A DNA stretch of 64,000 bases from Dipetalonema caudispina (lineage: Eukaryota; Nematoda; Chromadorea; Rhabditida; Onchocercidae): positions 62,001 to 126,000 of the forward strand of contig JABVXV010000161.1 of the NCBI GenBank assembly GCA_013365325.1, given 5' to 3'. Below the pieces are notes generated by a model. That model saw only the letters and a list, made by a program, of their open reading frames with translations. It did no database searches and had not been told where the DNA came from. Made by a program: the position numbers and the translations under genes. Numbering within the stretch: position 1 is the stretch's first letter; the number at the start of each line of letters is the position of its first letter. Shown piece by piece: positions 12,349 through 25,700 of the stretch.

Positions 12349-14223
12349 ATTATAAACGGCAGACTAAATTTCATATGATTATCATTATTATTACACCACC
12401 ATCACCGTTATCATAGCCATTAATGTTTTTAATTTGCTAGGCTCTTGTCATGATATTTTGTTTGCTGAAAGCCATAAAATATTATCTGTCACTTGTTGTT
12501 GTTTCCAATAACAATTAGCTAATCAACTTTTTTTAAGCACTAATTTACAAACCTGGACAGCGGTATTGATTTGTTCAAGTTAGGTGACTGACATATACTG
12601 GGAAATGAATTTGTATCTAAATAGACCTTTATTCCAAACAAACTGAAATTTCAGCTTTGGTTTTAGGTGAAATTACTCTTACCGGTGGTATCCGTTGATT
12701 TTGAGCCAAGAGTAAACAACAAAAAGGTTTGTTATCAGAGAATAAATAGTTTGCAATTAGTTAGCAAACTCCACTTGTTAGAGTCAGTGAAATTTGAATT
12801 TCTGTATTGTTCGTTTTCATAATATTAACTAAATTTTCCAGCTAAGCACCGTGAGAAGGTCCCTTAAAATAAAATAAAATACGGGTTGAGATCGTCTTTT
12901 GCAGAAACTGGAGAAACAAAGGTGTTCCTCTAGAAAAAGTCAAAGTCTTAATTTATCATAGCTGACCAGAAATGATTTGGTGAATAATGCTATTTTTTAA
13001 AAAAAGAATATTCTTCTTATCTACGATTATGGTTCTATCGAGAAACACTTTTTAATGTGTAATCAGATTTAGAATCCTCTAAAATGTAGCCAAACCGATC
13101 ATATTAAGCGAATTTATTTGCAATATTTATGCAGAATATAATAAAGTGAACGAACACAAACAAAAAATCATGGAATGTTTTTTGATGAAAAGGCTGCAAA
13201 TTTCGCTAAAGAGAACAAATTAAAGTCAATGGGCAAAATCCAGAACTTCAACAGTTCATCGACAAGCAGTTTGCCAAGATGAAATGCTAAAAAAGCAACT
13301 ATTGTTATCAGGAAAAAAATGCTACCCGCTGAAATATAAATGGCATAAATGAAAAACATTACGAAATTATGCTAGAAAAACTGCGCAAAAAATATACAGT
13401 ATATACGGTATTATTGTTTGCAACAAATAGTCAATAACAAAATCGGTATAATTTCTGAACTTTAAAAAATAAAAAAAGTGAAATCTGACCTTAGCACTTT
13501 GAATCTGAATTATGAAATAAAAGGCCAGTAGCGTCAAGGGTGGATCGCTCCTTGATCGCCCTAACGATAGAATTATCGGAAATTGATTTGAAAAAATAAT
13601 TCCGGAAATCTTGTAAAACGAAAAATTAACAAATAGAAACAGCTTTCAAAAGTATTATATTTGCTTTGTACTTCAGACCTCCGTTCCAAAGTACTAGCAA
13701 TAGACAATTTTCATTTCTTAACAAGTTATCAATCTTCGTTATCGAAACTATAATGAATTTTTTTCGCTCCACACAAAAATTTGCAGAAGCTATCTGCTTT
13801 AAGAAAGGGACTAATTTCTTCTCCTACCGTCTTTTTTTCTCTGAACAAGAAGTGATAAACTGACTACACATCTATTGCTCACATTTTCATTTCTGTTTTT
13901 GACAATAAATGAAAACAATATTAAATAAAATCAAAAAGGTCCACCTTCATAAGCAAGTTAAGTGGAATGAACTGAGCAAATGTAACTATAGGTCAGTTAG
14001 AATTCTGCTCCATACAAATTCCGATAACACATTCCGCGAAATAAAAAATAATATGAAACTACCGATCTCCTTGTGTAAACTATAAATAACATCCACGCAG
14101 AAGTAGAGTGATCTGTTTTTTCTTTCTCTATGAAATTAAAAAAGACTCAAAACCCACCAAAGAACTGAGAATATACGTGCGAAAAAAAAAACAACTGGCG
14201 CAGAAAAGCAAAATCCAAGTTAA
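12349..14223. other. Intergenic, no supported gene
   Basis: About 1.9 kb between the 3' end of the plus-strand membrane-protein gene and the convergent 3' end of the myosin gene. Short open frames at 13168-13359 (minus) and 13666-13863 (plus) lack splice or family support. A short plus-strand piece at 13228-13290 reads NPELQQFIDKQFAKMK, judged too short to call. Confidence 0.5.
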
Positions 14224-17200
14224 TTAACTAGCAGTAAGGTCTGGATCATCTCCAGCAAAAGAACCTGCTGTTGAGCCTGAATTCGGCCGCAACAAATCGG
14301 TACTATCACCACCGAAACTTCGAGTACCACGTCCAACACTATCTGTTTCACCTACAATAATAAAGGTATCGAGTTAAGTCAAAACTGAAAAGTTAAAAAG
14401 ATCACGATTACAAAAAAAGACAAATTGTCACATTTCAACAGAAAATAGAGTAAAATTGAATACACAACTGCATAGCCATACATGGCCATAAAATCGTTTG
14501 AGTCATTTTATTCTTTGATTAGATCATTTGTAATTCAGAAGACTTCCCTTTATCAACCAACACATAGACCTATTCCTTTGTACTTGAACCTTTCATGATA
14601 CACTTCATGTCTTATTTCAACACTAGCAGGTAAGTATGTTTCGACACCAGAAAAAGATAATCATGCCCAAATTTTCTAATACTTTATTACTATCAGCAAT
14701 TCCGATAAAGTAAAATGTATGCTTACTTCCAAAACGTGAAGTACTTGCTCGATTGAGTCCAGAACGTCGTGCAAGCGCTGCCAAGCTTTTCAACTGTGCA
14801 TTTTCTCGCGTTAATGTTTCATTGGCTTCATTCAGATCATCAATACTTCTTTGCAGCTGTCGACATTTCGATCGTTCACGGCAGGCTTCCTCTTCTAGAT
14901 CTTCGATTTGTCGACGCATCTGACGATGCCGTGCTACTGCGCGATCTGCCTATAATAATCCAGTCGCTTTTATAGGTGACAAAATAGTTCGAATTTCGAA
15001 ACAGAAGGGCAAATATTCCAAATTTATAACAGATCAAATTTGTTGAAATTCTTTAGTAAATAGATAAGTTTACGGTTTCTTTCAATTGCTCTATGTTTCG
15101 CCTCTCTTCATCGTTCATCATTAGTGTATCACTCAATTTCTTCTCCATACGTCGCATCTGCAAGTCGCCATTTAAAAATATCGCAACAAATTCAGTGCTG
15201 GGATATCCAGAAAACTACTTATAAGAACTGTCTAATACTCATGTTTAATAGGTGAGAATTCATGCAAAACTTGACAATTTGTTCATAAGCAAGAAACAGA
15301 TGTTAGTTTCGCATGCTATTCGTGGTATGAACTCAGATGATTAAAACTATAACTCAGTAAAGAAATAGTGCTATCCAATTCAGGAATATCGCGATGAGAG
15401 AAGGCAAAATCTGGGTTAATACCGAATCATGGTAGAACATTTTTTAATAGGTTTCAACAAGTCTTTATCCAGAAAGATATACAAATTAAGCACCATACCA
15501 GAAAATGAGCTACGTCTAATGATTGAATAATTATAATCATAACTTCAAAAAAAGCTTGGAAATAACCTGTCGATTAGCCGTATTTCGTTCTTGTTCCATT
15601 TGAGCACATTGTTCATTCGCTGCTTGAAGCTTTGCTTCCAGTGCAGCAATCTGTCCTCGATTACGTGTTCGCATGTCATTTTCCATTGCCTCTAACTAAA
15701 ATTTAAACCTGATGGAACAATTCGAATTTTCGGTAACTATATTTCACGAAGACAATCAGTAAAAAACTTACTGTCATTCTTAGATCTTTACACTGTTTTT
15801 CAAAATTCTGCTTGTCTGCTTCTAACTTTTCGCATAATGAACGTTCAGCTGCCAATTCTGTTGTCAGTGTTTCCAGCTGCAAATTTTTTGCTCAAACTTA
15901 AATCATAAATCAGTAGTGTATCAGTCAAAAACAGTGCTGAATAAAAAACAATAGGACTAAAGAAAATAAAGAAATATACATTTCCAGAGAGCAATGGGAT
16001 AACATTCATAAAATGCTTACTTGAATTTGAGCTTTTTTGAGTTTATCGTTGCCTAATTCAGTATTGTTTTGTTCCTCTTCAAGCAGCTCCTCCAGTTCAT
16101 AAATTTTTGTTTCCAGTCTCTTCTTGTCTTCAGCACTCATTAAACCACTTTTAACACTAAGCTCTTCCACAGCATCATCCCTTTCTCTCTCTGCACGCCG
16201 TCTATCCGCTGCTAATTGCATATTTGTTTCCGCTACTCTCGCCAATTCATCTTCCAACGATTTTAGTCTTCAAAAAAGTCAATCATTTTTCTATAATCAC
16301 AAACCACAAACTTGAAACAAGAGAACGTTTGAAGCTCTTGAAAGCACTTATGAAAACATTCCGGCCTAGATACAAATGCAAATAAAAATTTGGATTCAGT
16401 TAATTTATCCCTCGTGAGCTTACAATGAATATCTTTTCCTACTTTTTCTCCATATCCTGTATCCGTAGCAATGCCGCATCCTTAGCGTCTTTCGATTCTT
16501 CCAATTCCAATTGTAAATCTTTCAAATGTAAACTGCATTTCCGAAGCTGCCTTGAAAATTCCTCTTTTTGGATAGTGACACCTTCCACTTGTTCTAATGA
16601 ATGATGCAAGTCAACTTCCAACTTGCGCTTTTGTTGCATCAAAGTTAGCCTAGTGCGGCGCTCCGATTCTAGTTCACTTTCCAGGTCACCAAGCTGACAA
16701 TAACAAATTATTAGGAATTAAAACTAAGTAAAAAAGCTCATTTTATTTACAGAACTTACGCATAATTTCTATTCTTTGAAAATATTAAGTCAATACAAAT
16801 CTTCAGTCGCCTTTCTAACTTCCACATTACTCTATTTTAAATTGAATTCCAAATACCTTTCGTAGCAACACTTTACGCCGTTCGTCATCGTCTCGCTCTT
16901 TGTCATTGCGAACTTTTTCCAATTCAACATTTGTCGCCTGTAGCGTCACATCTAACCGTAGTTTTGCATCTTCAGTAAGTTGCAGGTTATCTTCCAATTC
17001 AGTGATCGTCTCTTTTGCGCTTGCCAATTCGGCCTCTAATTGCCGCTTTATTCGTTCAAGCTCCAAAACACTGCGACCAGTATCGTCTTTCATGGTGACC
17101 TGAAATATATGCACGATAGAAGCAATCGGAAGCGACTGTGTGCCAAAAAGGCAAATGAATACTGCATAGCGCAGAGCTGATCGATCCATTTTAGACTGCT

Positions 17201-20200
17201 TCCAAAACCGTATTAATTTCAACGAACATAAATGAAGAATATCAAATATTAATAAGCTGAAAGTGGTGCATATCTCATAATTTTCTGTACCACTTCAGAT
17301 CCGTAAAAAAATACAATGAAAATTTACAGCATTATCAAGGTCCAATTGCAGCGTATTTCGAATGTTTTCTAGTTCGGCAATTCGATTTCTGAGAATATCA
17401 GTTTCCTTCGCTATCACTAGTGCATTTGATTCATGATCACGAAGCTTTAAACATACAAATTTTAAATCCATTTAGAGGTAAGAAATTATAGCAAAAAAAT
17501 TTTACCTCAAAGAATATTCCACCCTATCACAATCAGTTTCCTAACACCTGTCTTTAAAAATGTGGCTGGTCCTCAAATTTGACTCTTCACTAATATTTAC
17601 ACTTGAATCGAGTCTCAATTCTTCTAACCGAAGAGAGACCTTAAACTGTTTTATTGTTGTTTCTTTCGCTTATATCATGCTACAGGATAAACCATTTAAA
17701 TAAGACAATTATTTTGCAGCTGCTAATCGCTGTCTGGATAATAGTTGTCCAAAAGCCATTAAATATTTAGTAGAATAGTTTTGGATGGTACCTCTTGTGC
17801 CAGCCTATCTCGTTCCATACTAATTTTTGCCACATTTGACTTTTCTTCTTCAAGCACTTGATCAAATTTTCGTTGCTTCTTTTCCATTTCACGCACACCG
17901 AACCGTAATTTATTCAGCTCGTTTAGCATATCCTCGTTCTAAAAAAAAAAAAAGAAAAAGAAAAAGCAAATCTCAGCAAACTTCATTAACAGAACTTACA
18001 GTTTTACAAACAAACATCAAACTTGAGTCTATTCTTCTCCCCCAAATGTAAAATCTCGGCAAATGGTATTTGAAGAAAAAAGACAATGTCGTAGATTTCA
18101 AGGATTGTCTGTGTAGTGGAATGGGTTAACTGCCAATAAAGGCAGGTAGTCTAAGACCCGAATGCACTTGATTGATGTTCAAAGAAAAGCAGGCTAAGAA
18201 GATTTTGGCTACTCTTCATTTATAGTCTTTTACTCCGAATGACTGGAAAATCTCCTGCGGGATTTCAATTTCCATTCGACTAGGGAAGAATTGAAAATGG
18301 TATTCATTTAAAGCTTATAAGCTATTCTGCTACCATTTCGTAAGGATGATAAAATTGTTACTAAGCCTTCACATTTGGAAATATTGTAGCATATAATCCA
18401 AAGCAACAAATTTATTTTCCCATCTAGAGCGATAGGTAGGTAACTGGCCACTAACTCATGCAGGTTTCATCAATAACCGCCTTAACGCTCTGTAACTTAA
18501 AGAAAAAAGCTGAAAATCTTGGAGATTTCATGCAACTAATATATTTTTCTTCTAACCAAATTTATAATATGTTATTCATTAACATAAAGACAGGGGCAGA
18601 CGTAATGATAAATCTAAATTTGGCGTTAAAACTCCAAAAATCTTGGAACTGATTAAGGACATCATCATGACCCATGAAAGAAGTTAGCTTACTTCCTGCA
18701 TTAATTTTTCTTTTGCCTTCTCACTCCGAGCACGAGCATACTCACTCTGTTCCAGCTCCTTCTTACAAGCTTCCATCTCTTTCATCAATTTTTTACTCAG
18801 TTCTTCTGCTTGTAGAAGTAGCTTTTCATCATTCTTTTTTTTCGTATCAGTCAGCTGCTCTTTCAGAGAATTTATCTCCTGCAAATTTCTTCCAGTACAG
18901 CACTCATTCATAAAAAAGGACGAGAACAGAAGTAATGCTAAAAAAGTTTAAGTAGTCAGAAATCTCGAAATTCACTAATTCACTAGTCGTACCAACATGA
19001 CCCTTAAAACTTCTAGCCTCCTTCTTCCTTCATGTTTATAAATTTGGACGCTCAAAAATTAACTACCATAGAACTATGAATTACAGTTTCTATCAAATTC
19101 CTAAATAAATCGTATCAAACCTTTTCACACTTCTGAATGGTAAATTCATTACGTTCTTTGCTTTCTTGCAAAAGTTCTAATTCATTATCTTGGGTTCGTA
19201 ACTTCGCTCGGAGTTCTTCATTTTGAGACTTTTCCAGATTGGTCGCATCGCTCAAATCAGTGATCTAAAAATAAACTGGGCATTATAATTTTTTTATTAT
19301 GCTAAATTAACGGAATTCAATTATAATGATGTCTCGGCTTCAAAGGGTTCCATAATTAAAAGAACAGGTACATAATGTGGAGAAAATGTTGCTCGATAAT
19401 TTTGAATGAAGACAGTAATTTTGATATGTAAACTGACCTCAGTTTCTGCAGCTGCCACTCTCTTATGCAAAACCAAAACAACATTTTCACTGTTCTCCAA
19501 TTCCTGCGTAAGTCTTTGAACCTCTGATTGTACCTTAATTTATAAAAATAAGTAAAAAAAATCCAGCTGTTGTTGAATTGTCGAAAGCGATGGATAAAAT
19601 ATGCATCACTTGAATGTCAGTTATATTTACATTCACAATCCCACAAATAGTCTATTTCTAGACTTCTTTTCAACTTGTGAATTTAACAAATACATGTGTT
19701 TGAACAAAAAATTTCATGTCTAATATTCACCAAACCACCATTCCATGAATTATTTATAATTAAATCCTCATTCTTCACTCCATAAGTTTTCAATTTTTAT
19801 AGAAACTTAGTCAACATAGAAAAACAGGAAAACCAATGAATTTATATATAAATTCATTTTCAAGGGAATTGTAAATATATATATATATATATATATTTAA
19901 ATTTCCCTTGAAAACAAATGAATAGCCGTTCCATTAGGTGCACAATTGTGTTCTCATCCGATAATCTGCAACATTATTGGCCAAATATTTGTAGTAAATG
20001 CTGATTTATAAAAGATTCACTCACTTTTATCAAAGCAGACTTTAACTCTGCAGCATTTTTTTCAGCTTCTTGAGCTTTCGTTTGCCATTCATTCAATAAA
20101 TTTTCAACATTCTTCCTTTTTCGTTCATTTTCCAAATAAGCAGACTGATTCCGCTGAATCAAAACGATTTTCTCTTGCAGTTCATTTTCCACGCGGTTCT

Positions 20201-22774
20201 TTGTTTTAACCACCTAAAACATACGACAATGGAATATTTTACATTTCTCTAAGCTGGTATTTTTTTACATCACTAAAAAATTTACGAAGTTTTCACATGA
20301 ACCTGGAATTCGGAATCAGAGTAATAAAAGGGAAGCTTCACGGAAAAAAAATGCTATGCTATCATAATATTTGCAGAGGAAACCTGCTGCATTTGCTTTT
20401 TTAATTGTTCGTTCTCGACTCTAGCAGAATCTAACTGCTGTGAATGTTTAGTCTTCAACTCTGCAACATTTTGTTCGTGTTGTGCTGCTGTTTCTTCAAG
20501 CTCCTTCTGCAAATTTTGAAAATGACTTACTACAGTGGATCACACGCTCCCTTCAAGTTTCGTAAGTTTCATAAATCGATCCAGCTAACTCTACAGTTTA
20601 AATTTCGTAAATCCTTTTTTCGCTTAAAATGAAACTTTTTATCCAAGTGAATGAAAGTACTTTGATCGATATATACTGCTTCTCACGTTCCGTTCGTAAT
20701 TCCATGTTAGCTTGTGTTTTATCTTGTGATTCCATCAACTCTTGCTTCAGTGCTTCTAATTCTTCCATAAAATCGCGTTTTCCCCTTTCTGACTTTGTTC
20801 TGAAAAAAGTAACGGAAGTAATCCGTCCCATTTCTGAATTCAGAACTTCATGAATTCATAAAGGAAACATAAATTTCTAAGAAATTGAAAAATCTCACTT
20901 CAGTCAGCTCACAAGATTTAAAGAAAAAAAAAAACGAATTTCAAAGTACTGAAAAATTAGTTTGTACCTCAAAATCTTCTCGTTTTCTAAATCTTCTTCC
21001 ACTTCTTGCAGTTTTAACATTAATTCTTTTGCCTGCTTCACCAAATTCTGTTTTTGTGATTGTTCTTCATCGCAGCTAATAACAAATAAATATGGCAAAT
21101 CTATTCAATAAAAAACAGCCTAACTGACTTAACAAAACCTAACGAACAGAGCAGAGAACAAAAAAGTGAAATAGCTGATAAATCATGTATTACAGCAATG
21201 GGGGAGAAAATGATAGGGAAACCACTCTAAAACATGGAACCTTTGATAATAAGATTTGAACAAAAATTGTCTAAACATATAGATAAATAGGAGATACCGC
21301 GTAAGAGTTGCAATGAGTTCTTCATCTTTCTTTTGAAGTTGAGCACTTAGCTCGTTTAGCTTCCTTAATAGTTCCTCACTCTCATCCCGAACATCTCGTA
21401 TTTCTGTGTTAAGTTTTTGGTTTGCTACTTCTGTCATTTCGATGAGCTGAACTGTGGAAAATTAGATAAAAAAACAAATTAAGTTATGTAGGGAAAAAAA
21501 TTTCTGTCCGGGCAACTTCGAAATTAGTATTCAAAAACTAGTTTAATATTTTGTCATTACCGTGCGACTAAAAGCGTAGAGGTCTGTTTGTGGGAGAGGT
21601 ATATCTGCTTAAATGAGAAGAGACAGGACCAATAGATTACGATGAGATATAAGAGGACAACTTCTGGCTACTGACTGGTATCGCTTTGCTAACCTTCTGA
21701 AGCTCTTTATTCCTCTGTTCATAATCTATTATTTTTGCTTCCAATTTCGCCTTTAATTTAACATTCTGTCGATTTCGTTCTTCTTCGACAACAATTTTTT
21801 GAGTAGCAGCTGTCAGCCTTCTTTCAAGCAAAATCTTCTCCTTCGTCATCTGAAAAAGGAGTGGGTAAAGGGATTCGGAAGTTTTTATAAATTTTTCAAA
21901 TTGGAAATTATGCCACCTTTTCATTTGTTTCAAATAACCGATCCTTCTCTATGATAATATTTTTCAACTTTTGATCAACAGAGGCATAAGACAATTTTAA
22001 TTGTTCGTATTTTCCATTTTCCTCTCGAAGCCGGTCTCTAAGAGCTGCTGCATTATTCTGAAATAAAGACGATTAGAGAATAAAATCTCTCGAAAAGGGA
22101 AAATCGAAAGGAACTACACGGTTGAATTAGCAGTTCTGCTTACTGTGAAGTTTTAAAACTTAACCGCTCGTTTTCAAAAAAATCCGGACGGGCAAACAAA
22201 TACATGCATGAAATTGCAGATTTTCAGCAAGATACCTCTAATTGTTTACATTCGGCAGAAACGGAAATATATTCGGCTTCCTTTTCCTCGAATTTTTGCC
22301 TGAAACTTTCGACCTGTTTTTCCAGTTGCATTTTCGCAGATACCAGCAGGTCTTTCATATCTTCTATTTCCGTTTTCTCTACGCTTTCTTCCTCCAGCAA
22401 TTTTTGCAGCTCAGCACGATCATTCGTCAGCTGAAAAAATTTTGAATAAAAAAAAGGATTCAAAGTTACTTTTTACTGACCTGGACACTTGTTAAGTGAG
22501 CCTCAGGGAATTTTACAAAACTCTTCAATATGCCTGAAAGTGACAAGGTTTGTAACAAACTAAAGTGTATATTAGCAGCAAAAAATTAGCTGATCTGCTA
22601 CCTCTCTTTCCACACTCCATAACACAAAACCAAAGACCTAACCTGTTCAATGCGAGTCGTATAATCCGACAAAGTATATTCCTTTTGCAACAAGGTTTCC
22701 CGTAGGCATTTCAATTCCGATTCCTTGGTGGCTATGGCTTGTTCACTTGCAGTAACTTCCAAAAGAGGTTTGAC
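14224..22774 (-). other. nmy: Myosin coiled-coil rod and tailpiece exons 18-39
   Basis: Exons in transcription order: 22774-22643, 22430-22236, 22057-21917, 21849-21694, 21446-21298, 21075-20968, 20799-20661, 20506-20384, 20213-20025, 19533-19438, 19264-19121, 18878-18693, 17938-17792, 17444-17328, 17099-16857, 16693-16443, 16267-16021, 15876-15772, 15695-15567, 15157-15074, 14949-14727, 14351-14224. Heptad-rich, charged sequence runs without a proline break until the last exon. The last exon is a non-helical tail rich in Gly, Ser and Asp, where family members carry assembly-regulating phosphosites. The largest intron is 17939-18692 (754 bp). Confidence 0.87.
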
Positions 22775-25700
22775 CTTAAAACAATTCAACTTATACCAAT
22801 TAGACATCTAGAAAGACGACGAATAAAAATCCTGTTGATCTACTGAATACATCAATTTAATATTAACGTCTTTTATACATATTAAGATTCCCACTGCATT
22901 ATCTGCCAAATTTCAGCACTGTTACCAAAATAAAGCGATCCAAAAGGTAAGAAACCTTGGCGAACAACCTCCACCATTTCCAATCTTTCAAACGTGACCA
23001 AGCTAAACCATTTCTCTGGATTATCCGAATTGCGGAAACTTGCTGCAAAAGTTTCTTGAATGCACGACGAGCAAGATATCCACGGCAGTAGGTTTGAAAT
23101 TGAATTACGAAACGTTGCAACTCTTTATCACGCATTTCTTCTAAAGCAGCGATAACACCTGATCGGAAAAATACTTTCGATTGACCGACGCGAAAGAGAT
23201 TTGCATCCACTTCTAACGCAGCGAGAATTCGCCTAAAAAAAATTCCTATATAATTCATAAGTAATATGATTTTTCCGTATTTTTCGTTACTACCGAATTT
23301 ACTTGATCATAGTATATAAGCTTCTAGGAATAAGAATAAGGAAAAAAACAGGTTTCGAGCATGCAATATCATCGTTCAAATAAAAACTCCTACCTAACAG
23401 TCTCCTTTCCATCCAAGAAACCAGGAGGAATAGTTCCCCGATCAACAAGCAATTCATATCTTCGGCGAAAGTCGTGGAACGGCATTCTATTTGGATAGCC
23501 TTGTCGACAAATACGGATGCCTTCCAAAACACCATTACAACGAAGCTGTTCTAATACTAAGGGCCCATTAATGACACCAGCCTGGAAAATTAAAGTAATC
23601 CCAAAACTGACTAAAAATGCAAAGACATTAATTCAATATTATAAATAAGAATAGTTCTCACACTGATCTTAAAGCTCTTCTTTAATCAGGCAAGAACATG
23701 ATCCAACCATTTTTGAAGGAATCACAAAATCACACTTTTTGAATATTTAAGTAATACGCCAATTCGCACAGGAAATTTGAATGATTTTTTACCTTTTTCT
23801 CATGATTTGGAATAATACATCGAACAAAATGAGGAGAAGTATTCTGCAGTGTTTTCATTAGTCGTGATAACTGTTCCTTGTACGTTTGCCCAACTGTGCG
23901 AAACATTCCCCGCTTCGTTCGTGCGCCAAATATATAATCAGTTTGATCAGCAATACCCAAACTTGCAAATTCCGCTATAAAATAATACTAGAAAGAGAAA
24001 TAGAATGTTGAATTTTGAATCTAAATTTATAACATGAATTATCTAGCTCCATAAATGAGAAAAAAGTATTCGACGGGAGTAGCATAATCCTTCCAGAAAG
24101 CACTGTCAATGGTCACTGTTTAGTAGTAATAATCATTTCTTTATTTCCCGAAATAAGAATTAAAAAGCAACTTGTCTGAATAACCCAGAAAAGACAAACC
24201 GTTCTTCCACATTTCTGCCACAAACTGATCCCCTGAGTTCTGCAGTAAATACACAACTGAATCATTCAAAGGATCCATATTTTTCATTAACCATTGGTCT
24301 ACAAAGAGCAAATTTTCAAATTCATAGAACTACCCGATAAAAAGAAGTCTGTGATACCAAAAAGGTATCACAGACGTGTTGTTCTTTCAAACTATGATCA
24401 TCTCCATATAAATCACCTGCAGAATAATCTACACGGCCTGCATAATGAACAATAGCGAAATCGGATTTCGTCCGGAATTCAGGTACAATAAATTTCAGAT
24501 GTTTCGACTGATTGGCAATCAGCTTTTCCACATATGATTTATCAGTTGACTTCGGAAATATACACTGCTCGTCCAACAGTGACAAAACACCTAATGGCTA
24601 TAGAGAAATGAATAAATTATTACACCTTCTTTCCGAAATATGTAACAGCACAAAACATACTTTGCCTCAGAAATTTTCACCTTCTAAGTGATATTTCCCA
24701 AAGCACCGGGAAGCTTTTTCGTATCAGCAGGAATGACCATCAAAATTTTTATACCCATTGCAACATATAAAGTATCTCTATTTAGAATCCTATTAGCATT
24801 TGCTACTGATAATACCAATTTTTATGGAACAATTTTTTCTTCGCTTATAAAACTATAAAGAAATGTCTTTTTCAGAATACAATACCAAAGATTTCTTTTT
24901 TATTCCAAACTTTCTTAAAAATAAGGCAATATTTCAGAATATCTTTAAAACTGCTTACCTTTTCTATAAGATCGATAGTAGGTTGTAAATCAAGACCAAA
25001 ATCGATGACATTCCACTCGATTCCTTCCTTTCGGTATATTTCTTGCTCCAAAACGAACATTGTATTATTGAACAATTGTTGCAACTTTTCATTTGTATAA
25101 TTGATACATAACTGCTCAAAAGTGTTTAATTCGAATATTTCAAATCTAAAATTAACTTATATACATATATATGAGTGTATAATATACAAATAAATACAAT
25201 CCTGAATGATTTTCTACTATTTCTGACTCATAAGTTAAGGATTTAATGATTTCTTAGGTTGTAGCTGAATGAGATTTAAACATTTTATGGAACCTGATAA
25301 TTTAGCAATCCAAGCAATAACGACCAACAATTACGCTTTTATACCTCTGATTTGAATGCCTTAACTTGCTTTCGTTCCTCTTCCATAACAGTCATCTTTC
25401 AATTAAACTGATTTTTGGTATAGAATCTCACGTTTCCAAAATTTACCCGGCAATATCGAGTATTCCAATGAAAGCAGTCCCACTATTTGCTGAACGCCCT
25501 AAAGAACGATTAATTCGCGTCACCAGCCACCGGAACATTCGCTCATAGCTTGCTTTTGCAATGGCTTCTACCGCATATTGGACCTGCTCACGAGTTTGTG
25601 CTTTATGCACATAATCACGACCAACCTGAAATTTGAGTTATTTAAATTGTAATTCTATATATATGTATGTCTGTACGCATGTTGTATATACGCCTACGTA

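Noticed and set aside
13228..13290. Plus-strand NPELQQFIDKQFAKMK followed by a stop, faintly like the start of TIM8-type small TIM proteins
   Set aside because: Only about 16 residues match loosely, no twin CX3C motif follows, and joining the upstream open piece needs a frame change.
13168..13359. Minus-strand hydrophobic 63-codon frame
   Set aside because: It arises from T-rich antisense sequence and has no acceptor, donor or partner exon that keeps phase.
22204..22445. Plus-strand open frames opposite the myosin rod (also at 16900, 18674 and 20629)
   Set aside because: They are antisense shadows of heptad-coding exons; the Ser/Phe/Leu-rich translations follow from Glu/Lys/Gln-rich sense codons.
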